Shown here piece after piece: positions 57,688-64,000 of a stretch of 64,000 bases of DNA. A program made the translations under genes and the position numbers. The notes under the pieces are model-generated. The model was not told where the DNA came from. It was given only the letters and a program-made list of their open reading frames with translations, and did no database searches. The stretch's first letter is position 1. Every line of letters starts with the position of its first letter. This DNA comes from Bradyrhizobium sp. CER78 (GTDB taxonomy: Bacteria > Pseudomonadota > Alphaproteobacteria > Rhizobiales > Xanthobacteraceae), in the NCBI RefSeq assembly GCF_029846235.1, contig NZ_JARVWP010000007.1, forward strand, positions 310,001 through 374,000, written 5' to 3'.

Positions 57688-58713
57688 CTAGAACGGGCTG
57701 ATCGAGAAATAGCGCAGCCACAGATCGGTGAAGCGGCCTTTTTCCCAGATCCGGAACAGCGCCCAGTTCAGCGACTGCCGCAGCAGATCGTTGCCCTTAC
57801 GCACAGCGATGCCGACGCCCTCGCCGAAATAGCGGCTCTCGACAAAGGGGCCGCCCGAAAATGCGCAGCATTCGGCGGAATCGGTGCCGTTGATCCAGAA
57901 CGCCAGCGAGATGGCATCGCCGAAGATGAAGTCGACCTCGCCACGGCGCAGCGCCGCGCGCAGCGCGTCGTTGTCCGGATAGGAATGGATCTCGGCGTCG
58001 GTGAACATCGCCTTGAGGTAAGCCTCGTGCGACGTGCCGGCGATGACGCCGACCTTCTTGCCCTCGAGATATTCCGGGCGGATTTCCGGCATCACATTGT
58101 CGCGGCGCGACACGAAGCGCGCCGGCGCGCGGTAATAGGGATCGGTGAAATCGACCTTGGCGCGCAGCTGCGGCGTCACCGCCATCGACGCGATGATGGC
58201 ATCGCCCCGGTTGGTCGCCAGCGCATCGATCAGGGTCTCGAAGCGGCGCATCTGGATGGTGCAGGTGACCTTGATCTCGTCGCAGAGCGAGCGCGCCAGG
58301 TCGACGTTGAAGCCGGCCGGATTGCCGTCCGGGCCGGTGAAGTTGAACGGCGGATAGTCGGTCTCGGTCAGGAAGCGGATCACGGTGAGGCGCGACAGGT
58401 CCGGCCGATCCGGCCGCCGTCGCGGGTCCCAGAAGCCCGGCACCGCCTGCGGCGCAGCCTCAGTGGCCTTGGGCGGCTGGTTCGGTGCCGACGGAGCGGC
58501 GGCTGCCGGGGGCGTCGCCTGGGCGGGGGCGGGCTTTGTGGTCGGAGCCGGCGAAGGGGCCATCTTGGCCGCCGGGGCCTGGGGCGCCGTCACTGGGGGC
58601 GTCTGCCCAACTGCCGGCCCCGCCACGGCCAGCACGACAGCCGCCATCATTGCCGCGGCCAGACAAAACTGGCGCGAGCGGACGGCAAGGGGCTGGGCAG
58701 ACAGATTTGGCAT
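57688..58713 (-). CDS. Periplasmic solute-binding protein (amino acid type, SBP_bac_3)
   Basis: 341-residue exported binding protein. A signal peptide (FCLAAAMMAAVVLAVAGPAV) is followed by a long Pro/Ala linker (TPPVTAPQAPAAKMAPSPAP, about residues 37-90) and then the SBP domain: RFLTETDYPPFNFTGPDGNP, GFNVDLARSLCDEIKVTCTI, and DAIIASMAVTPQLRAKVDFT, DPYYRAPARFV. It probably binds an amino acid or small organic acid for an ABC importer or a sensor; no permease is adjacent. The linker suggests it is held at the membrane or wall. ATG 58713 is favoured; ATG 58752 is possible. Confidence 0.88.
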   Translation of the reverse strand: MPNLSAQPLAVRSRQFCLAAAMMAAVVLAVAGPAVGQTPPVTAPQAPAAKMAPSPAPTTKPAPAQATPPAAAAPSAPNQPPKATEAAPQAVPGFWDPRRRPDRPDLSRLTVIRFLTETDYPPFNFTGPDGNPAGFNVDLARSLCDEIKVTCTIQMRRFETLIDALATNRGDAIIASMAVTPQLRAKVDFTDPYYRAPARFVSRRDNVMPEIRPEYLEGKKVGVIAGTSHEAYLKAMFTDAEIHSYPDNDALRAALRRGEVDFIFGDAISLAFWINGTDSAECCAFSGGPFVESRYFGEGVGIAVRKGNDLLRQSLNWALFRIWEKGRFTDLWLRYFSISPF

Positions 58714-58804
58714 AACCGGCAATATCAGGAAATTGAACGGCTTATAGACCATCCGGCGCGTGATGCGAGCGCCGATTGGGCTAATTCTCAACCGGAAATG
58801 GCGA

Positions 58805-59395
58805 TCAGAGATACCGTTTGAGATCGGCCGCCGCCTCTTCCGGCGTCCGTTTCAGATTGAACGGCGCGACGAAATGGCCATCGCGGTCCATCAGGTAGAT
58901 CAGCGCGGTGTGATCCATCGTGTAGTCGCCATCCTTCAGCGGCACCTTCTTGGCATAGACGCGGTAGCTCGACAGCACCTTGGCGATCGCGGCGGGATCG
59001 CCGGTCAGGCCCTTGAGGTGCGGATCGAAGCTCGACAGGTAGTCCTTCATCGCCGTGGCGGTGTCGCGTTCCGGATCGACCGAGACGAAATAGGCATTCA
59101 CGCGGTCGGCGTCCTTGCCCATCGCCTTCAGGACCTCGGAGATCTCGAACAGCGAGGTCGGGCAGATGTCCGGGCAATGGGTGAAGCCGAAGAAGATCAG
59201 CGTCGGCTTGCCCTGGAGGCTTTTGTCGGTGATGGTCTGGCCGGCCTGGTCGGTGAGCTGGAACGGCCCGCCGATGGCAGCCGGCGCTGCGACGGTGCGC
59301 AAGCCGCCGACCGCCCACAACATGAGGAACAGGCCGACCGCCAGACTGCCCGCGAAGGCAGCGAAGATCACCAATGGGCGAGTGGTCCGGGGCAT
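58805..59395 (-). CDS. SCO1/SenC family copper chaperone
   Basis: 196-residue membrane-anchored thioredoxin-fold protein. An N-terminal helix (LVIFAAFAGSLAVGLFLMLW) is followed by FQLTDQAGQTITDKSLQGKP and the copper motif FGFTHCPDICPTSLFEIS, with the distant His in DYTMDHTALIYLMDRDG. SCO proteins load the CuA site of cytochrome oxidase subunit II, so it likely serves the ctaC product encoded at 7641-8480, although it lies 50 kb away. A small membrane protein is encoded 18 bp upstream. Confidence 0.93.
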   Translation of the reverse strand: MPRTTRPLVIFAAFAGSLAVGLFLMLWAVGGLRTVAAPAAIGGPFQLTDQAGQTITDKSLQGKPTLIFFGFTHCPDICPTSLFEISEVLKAMGKDADRVNAYFVSVDPERDTATAMKDYLSSFDPHLKGLTGDPAAIAKVLSSYRVYAKKVPLKDGDYTMDHTALIYLMDRDGHFVAPFNLKRTPEEAAADLKRYL

Positions 59396-59413
59396 GATGC
59401 AGGGGCGTCCTTG

Positions 59414-59602
59414 TCAGAAGCAGGCGGAGATGCCGGCCGTGATCATTTCGAAAAACACCGCGGTCCCGTAGTGGAACCAAAGCGCGGCGGCGGCGAGCAG
59501 GGTCAATCCGCCGATGCCGGCAGCGCCCCACAGGATCGCGGACGCCACCCGGCCCTGCGGAGCCGTCACAAGCTCGGATCGGGTGGCGATCGGCTGAACC
59601 AT
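59414..59602 (-). CDS. Small single-helix membrane protein upstream of SCO
   Basis: 62 residues: a polar N terminus (MVQPIATRSELVTAPQGRVA) and one helix (ILWGAAGIGGLTLLAAAALW) followed by FHYGTAVFFEMITAGISACF. The stop lies 18 bp before the SCO gene start, consistent with an operon. No named family recognised. The C-terminal ends in Cys-Phe. Confidence 0.68.
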   Translation of the reverse strand: MVQPIATRSELVTAPQGRVASAILWGAAGIGGLTLLAAAALWFHYGTAVFFEMITAGISACF

Positions 59603-59752
59603 GCGGTTGAGATAAGCCGGGTTCCCCCAGCCAGCAAGCGCAATGGCGGCCGCAAGCCGTCAAATGATAGCGAGGCGATGTCCGGCGCTTATCCCGTCAT
59701 GCCCCGGGTTACCGGCCATAGCGTGAAATGACGTCAAGCCGAGATCAGCCGT

Positions 59753-60220
59753 TCAGTGTGCGGGCTTGGCCGCCGAGGCCTGGGCGTTGAGATAACACGG
59801 CTTGTACAGCGCCTGCAGTTGCTTGCCTTGCAGGAAGATCATGCGCCGGGTCAGGCCACCGCGCTCCGTGATCCATCTGCGCACCGCCGGCGGGTACATC
59901 AGGTACAGCATATGGGTGGCTTCGGGATTGGGGACCGGGCGGCCGTTGTCGCCGTAGTCCCAGGCCGCATGGAAGCCGAGCGTGGCGTGTGAGGTCACAC
60001 AGATCCGGTCATGCGGGACCTTGCCGAGCACGATGGTGCAGGCCGAGGCGCACAGCCCGTCGATGATCACGGTCTCGCCCGATGTGCGCAGGTCCTGATA
60101 CTTGTCGACATAGACCCCGATCTTGCCGCCGCGATCGTCGGCGATCCTGACCACTGCTTGAGACGCCCCCATTCCCGCCAGCAGGAGAACCGCAGCGAGC
60201 AACCCCGTCAGCAACTTCAT
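59753..60220 (-). CDS. Small secreted ClpP-fold-like protein
   Basis: 155-residue exported protein. The signal peptide is LLTGLLAAVLLLAGMGASQA. The mature part shows the same landmarks as the protein at 31180-32010: TVIIDGLCASACTIVLGKVP (CASAC) and ATLGFHAAWDYG with the His. The SxGG oxyanion stretch is replaced by DLRTSGETVII, so a catalytic role is uncertain. Predicted periplasmic; the target is unknown. The 278-bp gap to the divergent dehydrogenase gene shows no further gene. Confidence 0.75.
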   Translation of the reverse strand: MKLLTGLLAAVLLLAGMGASQAVVRIADDRGGKIGVYVDKYQDLRTSGETVIIDGLCASACTIVLGKVPHDRICVTSHATLGFHAAWDYGDNGRPVPNPEATHMLYLMYPPAVRRWITERGGLTRRMIFLQGKQLQALYKPCYLNAQASAAKPAH

Positions 60221-60498
60221 TGGCCTGCCCCAAGTCGAAACCGAATCTGTTGGTCTTGTGATGCAAGATTGGCGTGAGCGTGTTGCGCGCGCAGATTTTT
60301 GTCCAGACGAGCGAAGCCGGTCAAAACAAATTCAAATTGGGTGTTGCGCCGACGCTGCAGTGACGCGTGGAAAAGGTCCCAAACTGGAACAACTTGCCGC
60401 AACCATTTGGTGCCTCGCCGCCACAGGCAAGGTCCATTTGGCGTTGACCGCGCACAACGGCGCGGTCTTGAATCGCGAAGGGACGGGGGACATCACAA

Positions 60499-62157
60499 AT
60501 GGCTGACGATGCAGATGTGATCGTGATCGGCGCCGGACTTGCCGGCCTGGTCGCCGCAACCGAGATCGCCGACGCAGGCAAGCGCGTCATCGTGCTCGAC
60601 CAGGAAGGGGAACAGAGCATCGGCGGCCAGGCCTTCTGGTCGTTCGGCGGATTGTTCCTGGTCGATTCGCCGGAACAACGCCGGCTCGGCATCAAGGATT
60701 CGGTCGACCTCGCGCTGCAGGACTGGATGGGCACTGCGGGTTTCGATCGTGATGAGGATCACTGGCCGCGCAAATGGGCCGAAGCCTATGTCGCGTTCGC
60801 GGCGGGCGAGAAACGCGACTGGCTGCGCGCGATGGGCCACCGCATTTTCCCGGTGGTCGGCTGGGCCGAGCGTGGCGGTTACGATGCGATGGGCCACGGC
60901 AATTCGGTGCCGCGCTTCCACGTCACCTGGGGCACCGGCCCCGGTATCGTCGAGCCGTTCGAGCGCCGCGCGCGCGAGGCCGCCAAGAGCGGACGGCTGA
61001 TATTCAAGTTCCGCCATCGCGTCGATGCGCTCAGCGTCACCAACGGCGCGGTCGACGGCGTCAGCGGCGCGATCCTGGAACCGACTTCGGTCGAGCGCGG
61101 CAAGAGTTCCTCGCGCAACGTCGTCGGCGATTTCTCGCTGCGCGCGCCGGCGGTGATCGTCGCCTCCGGCGGCATCGGCGGCAATCATGATCTGGTGCGG
61201 CAGAACTGGCCGACGAGGCTCGGCGAGCCGCCGAAGTTCATGATCTCGGGCGTGCCCGAACATGTCGACGGCCGCATGATCGGGATCACCGAGCAAGCAG
61301 GCGGGCGGCTGATCAACCGCGACCGCATGTGGCACTATGTCGAGGGCATCCAGAACTGGAACCCGATCTGGCCGCGTCACGGCATCCGTATTCTTCCGGG
61401 GCCATCATCGATGTGGTTCGACGCGTCAGGCAAGCGGCTGCCGGCGCCGCTATTCCCGGGCTCCGACACGCTCGGGCAACTGCACTACATCATGGGCACC
61501 GGCTACGATTATTCGTGGTTCATCCTGACCCAGAGCATCATAAAGAAGGAATTCGCGCTGTCGGGCTCGGAGCAGAACCCCGACCTCACGGGCAAGAGCT
61601 GGCGCATGACGGTCAAGCGCGCCACCAACAAAGGCGCGCCGGCCCCGGTCGAGGCCTTCAAGCAGCACGGCGCCGACTTCATCGTGCGCGACAATCTCGC
61701 CGACCTCGTCGGTGCCATGAACAAGCTCGCCGGCAATGACCTGTTGCAGCTCGATGCGATCAAGACACAGATCGAGGCACGCGACCGCGAGATCACCAAT
61801 CCTTACGTCAAGGATGCGCAGGTGATGAACCTGCACAATGCGCGGCGCTACATCGGCGACAGGCTGATCCGGACCGCGAAGCCGCACCGCATCCTCGATC
61901 GCGCGCACGGCCCGCTGATCGCGGTGAAACTCAACATCCTCACCCGCAAGACGCTCGGCGGCTTCGAGACCGATCTCGATTCACGCGTGTTCGGCAGGGA
62001 TCACCAGATCATCCGCGGGCTCTACGCGGCCGGCGAAGCCGCCGGTTTCGGCGGCGGCGGCGTGCACGGCTATCGTTCGCTGGAGGGAACATTCCTCGGC
62101 GGCTGCCTGTTCTCGGGCCGCAACGCCGGACGCGCGGCGGCGAAGGCGGTGGGCTGA
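60499..62157 (+). CDS. FAD-dependent dehydrogenase (KsdD/fumarate reductase flavoprotein-like)
   Basis: 552-residue flavoprotein. The N-terminal dinucleotide fold is VIVIGAGLAGLVAATEIADA with the acidic VIVLDQEGEQSIGGQ, typical of the FAD-binding family that includes 3-ketosteroid dehydrogenases and fumarate reductase flavoproteins. The C terminus has IRGLYAAGEAAGFGGGGVHG and GTFLGGCLFSGRNAGRAAA, the second FAD contact. Substrate unknown; it may be a steroid or unsaturated-acid reductase. ATG 60499 has GGGGGAC upstream. Followed by a hairpin terminator. Confidence 0.9.
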   Translation: MADDADVIVIGAGLAGLVAATEIADAGKRVIVLDQEGEQSIGGQAFWSFGGLFLVDSPEQRRLGIKDSVDLALQDWMGTAGFDRDEDHWPRKWAEAYVAFAAGEKRDWLRAMGHRIFPVVGWAERGGYDAMGHGNSVPRFHVTWGTGPGIVEPFERRAREAAKSGRLIFKFRHRVDALSVTNGAVDGVSGAILEPTSVERGKSSSRNVVGDFSLRAPAVIVASGGIGGNHDLVRQNWPTRLGEPPKFMISGVPEHVDGRMIGITEQAGGRLINRDRMWHYVEGIQNWNPIWPRHGIRILPGPSSMWFDASGKRLPAPLFPGSDTLGQLHYIMGTGYDYSWFILTQSIIKKEFALSGSEQNPDLTGKSWRMTVKRATNKGAPAPVEAFKQHGADFIVRDNLADLVGAMNKLAGNDLLQLDAIKTQIEARDREITNPYVKDAQVMNLHNARRYIGDRLIRTAKPHRILDRAHGPLIAVKLNILTRKTLGGFETDLDSRVFGRDHQIIRGLYAAGEAAGFGGGGVHGYRSLEGTFLGGCLFSGRNAGRAAAKAVG

Positions 62158-62200
62158 GGCATCTCCCCTCGCCACGGAAGAGACGGCGAAACGAAAATGA

Positions 62201-62235
62201 AAGAGCCCGCCGGGTTTGAACCGGCGGGCTCTCAT
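62201..62235. terminator. Bidirectional terminator hairpin
   Basis: GAGCCCGCCGG (62203-62213), loop GTTTGAA, CCGGCGGGCTC (62221-62231), an 11-bp perfect stem. It lies between the convergent dehydrogenase and small secreted protein genes. The plus side is followed by TCATCATTGTG and the minus side by TTTCATTTTCG, so it works best for the minus-strand gene. Confidence 0.85.
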
Positions 62236-62269
62236 CATTGTGTCCGACTTTCTTGAGCGATGCTGGCGC

Positions 62270-62629
62270 TCACGCGAGCTTGGTGAAGAGCGTGAGAATG
62301 CCGTTGCTGAGATTGACCGCGACAACCTGTGCCGAGCTCAGTCCCTTCGCCTTGAGCGCGGATGTCGCTTCCGTCGACGCGTCGATGGAACCGCGCAGGC
62401 TCTTCAGATCTTCTTCGCTTGCCTTTGCGATGACGGCCTCGACCCTTGACCGGACTTCGGGCTTCAGTTCCTTGACGTCCACGACCTGTATGGTCTTGAT
62501 CGTGGCGGGTTGGTCAGACTCGGCCTGCGACGGCGTGTTCGGTTGCGTTCCCTGCGTTTGCGCCCAGGCAGGAGTTCCAAGCGAGAGCGCCGCAACGATG
62601 ATCGACGCCGTAGAGATGCGGATGCGCAT
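62270..62629 (-). CDS. Small secreted protein of unknown function
   Basis: 119 residues with a clear signal peptide (ISTASIIVAALSLGTPAWAQ), a Gln/Thr/Pro-rich linker (TQGTQPNTPSQAESDQPATI), and a helical domain (VVDVKELKPEVRSRVEAVIA then KASEEDLKSLRGSIDASTEA). The ATG at 62629 has AGGA 6 nt upstream; an ATG two codons earlier overlaps that site. No named family recognised. The last segment, QVVAVNLSNGILTLFTKLA, may be membrane-active or packed against the helices. Confidence 0.75.
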   Translation of the reverse strand: MRIRISTASIIVAALSLGTPAWAQTQGTQPNTPSQAESDQPATIKTIQVVDVKELKPEVRSRVEAVIAKASEEDLKSLRGSIDASTEATSALKAKGLSSAQVVAVNLSNGILTLFTKLA

Positions 62630-62930
62630 GAGCATTCCTTGTGTTGATTGCCCCCAACACATCCCGCGACAACGAGTTTTCCTTGCTTATGGTTCCGGCC
62701 GAAAACGCTCAAGTGCAGCACGAAGTGATGAGACCGTCGCAGGGGGCGCGGCCAAAATATCGAAAACAACCCCATGCAAAGCAGCCGGCGGTGGCCTGCG
62801 CTCGAGCAGGGAACTTGACACGTCGGGCAACTCAGGAGTACACTTCTAATATTCCGAAATGACGCAGATGTCCCTCGCTCCCCAAGGATCCCTCGTTCCT
62901 GGGCTGTCGCATAAGCCGTTGTCAGTCGTA

Positions 62931-64000
62931 TCAAGAGGGGCGATCAACTGCCGGCTGGGCTGCAATTCGCGACCAGTACAAGGCGAGCGGTCCGAGCAGG
63001 ATGCCAAACGCCAGCACCGCAAATGCAGCCGTCCAAGCCGACGCGCTTTGTGGTCCTCCTGCAGCATCCAGGGCTACGCCGAGCGCCCATGCGCCCAGCG
63101 CCGACAGGCTGAAGCCGACAGTCGAGTGCACTGCCATGGTCGCACCGCGGTTCTTGGGATCGGCTGCCATGGTCATGCCCGAGGTCAGCGCACCGGAATC
63201 GGCGGGCACCGTCAGCGCGTAAACGAGTAGCAGCGGCATCAGCACCCAGGGCGACTGGTCCGAGAGCAGTCCAATCAGCAGCGCGACTGCGGCCGAAGCG
63301 AACATGACAGCGGTGATGGCGCGGTGCCGTCCGAGTTTCAGCGCAAGCTCATTGCCGAGGATGCTCGCGGGCATCGCCAGGATGGAGAACGCGACGCTGA
63401 CAATCAGCGGCGTAAGTGATGTCGGGTGCCCTGCTGCCACGAAAGTCCAGAACGCAACGATCCAGGTCCGGATGCCATAGAGTTCGAAACAATGCGCGCC
63501 GTAGCCCAGGACGAATCCCATCGCGTTGGTGTTGCGCACGACCGGCGCAAAGTTCAGCAGGCGACTCGCCGAGGGCTTCGGCTCGACCGGCTTCAGCAAG
63601 GCGCTCGCAGTCAGCATCATCAGCGGGCCGATGGCCGTAACCAGAAACGCCGCACGCCAGCCAAGACCTTCGGCGACAAGCTGAGCGACCAGGAACGACA
63701 GCCCGACGCCGAGCGAGAAGCTCGACGTGTAGAACGTCACCGCGCGGGATGAATCGCCCGGCGCAAGGCGGTCGGTCAGCGCCTTGAGCCCCGGCATGTA
63801 AGCGCCGGCGAAACCGATCCCGGCGATGGCATTGCACAGCGCACCGGACCACAGATCCGTTGCGAACAAGCCGAACAGCGCGGTACCGAACGCGCTCAGC
63901 GCCGATCCCGCGATCAATATCTTGCGGGCATCGATGCGGTCGGTCAGCGTCGCCAGAACCGGCACCGTGAGCATGTAGCCGGCCGCGCCCGAGCCGGACA
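62931..64000 (-). CDS. MFS transporter, 5'-truncated by window edge
   Basis: At least 356 residues of a major facilitator; the frame is open to the end of the window, so the first helix or so is missing. The segment at the edge reads SGSGAAGYMLTVPVLATLTD and then RIDARKILIAGSALSAFGTA, the helix 2-3 loop of the fold. Later GWRAAFLVTAIGPLMMLTAS and the second half MSILGNELALKLGRHRAITA-like sequence. Substrate unknown. It ends at 62931; the 268-bp gap to the small secreted protein contains nothing I can recognise. Confidence 0.9.
   Translation of the reverse strand, partial: SGSGAAGYMLTVPVLATLTDRIDARKILIAGSALSAFGTALFGLFATDLWSGALCNAIAGIGFAGAYMPGLKALTDRLAPGDSSRAVTFYTSSFSLGVGLSFLVAQLVAEGLGWRAAFLVTAIGPLMMLTASALLKPVEPKPSASRLLNFAPVVRNTNAMGFVLGYGAHCFELYGIRTWIVAFWTFVAAGHPTSLTPLIVSVAFSILAMPASILGNELALKLGRHRAITAVMFASAAVALLIGLLSDQSPWVLMPLLLVYALTVPADSGALTSGMTMAADPKNRGATMAVHSTVGFSLSALGAWALGVALDAAGGPQSASAWTAAFAVLAFGILLGPLALYWSRIAAQPAVDRPS

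Noticed and set aside
62201..62235. GGGTTTGAACC segment resembling a tRNA T-arm
   Set aside because: No acceptor, D or anticodon arms around it; it is the loop of an 11-bp terminator stem.
1..64000. CRISPR array, prophage, integrase or insertion sequence
   Set aside because: The repeats present are dispersed, imperfect palindromes without regular spacers, and no cas, integrase or transposase gene was seen.

Overview
The window is high-GC (roughly 65% or more), densely coded DNA from an alphaproteobacterium, most probably a Bradyrhizobium-type member of the Rhizobiales. This is inferred from gene content (a ctaCDB-coxF-ctaG-ctaE respiratory cluster, a PodJ-like polarity factor, class I LysRS, IalB, and the ligase-associated repair genes) and from several families of short palindromic intergenic repeats. 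I saw no prophage, insertion sequence, CRISPR array, tRNA or rRNA. Most of it reads as core chromosome.

Layout. 1-1862: second half of an RND efflux permease. 1887-8480: aa3-type cytochrome c oxidase locus on the minus strand (ctaC, ctaD, ctaB, a coxF-like gene, ctaG, ctaE, DUF983, SURF1), with intrinsic terminators after ctaD and ctaE. 9068-11892: an IalB-like secreted protein, then a TlpA/DsrE/DoxX redox cluster divergent from an HxlR regulator. 12177-19154: tldD, lepB, MmcQ-like, a nucleotidyltransferase-like gene, a PAN-domain protein, gshA, and a MarR regulator divergent from a beta-class GST. 19246-27213: an HlyD relic, small membrane proteins, and a fatty-acid oxidation cluster (FadJ-like, thiolase, DmdC-like acyl-CoA dehydrogenase, NTF2-like protein) divergent from a PadR regulator. 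27489-33989: PodJ-like protein, membrane-anchored ClpP-fold protein, TauE plus its TIGR02186-type partner. 33991-39958: dialkylglycine decarboxylase-like enzyme with an Lrp regulator, an atypical Nramp, an MBL hydrolase, an EamA exporter and a LysR regulator.

40158-49438 holds the most distinctive system, a four-gene ligase-associated DNA damage response module. A PdeM-type phosphoesterase and an Lhr-type helicase lie on the minus strand. An MBL exonuclease and an ATP-dependent DNA ligase lie on the plus strand. An ABC substrate-binding protein and a TPR methyltransferase sit between the two pairs. The module type is known. What is unusual is that both the helicase and the ligase carry an in-frame copy of the same GC-rich palindromic repeat family, so the two proteins share a 13-residue repeat-derived peptide.

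49538-64000: small membrane protein, RNase Z-like MBL protein, MATE exporter, pyrD/DUF952, S24-type regulator, class II aldolase, class I LysRS, a solute-binding protein, SCO, a second ClpP-fold protein, an FAD-dependent dehydrogenase, a small secreted protein, and an MFS transporter running off the right edge.

A second theme is the repeat load: at least nine families of palindromic elements fill most gaps. The ends of one family carry CTAA/CTAG, and each of its three complete copies here supplies the stop codon of a neighbouring gene.
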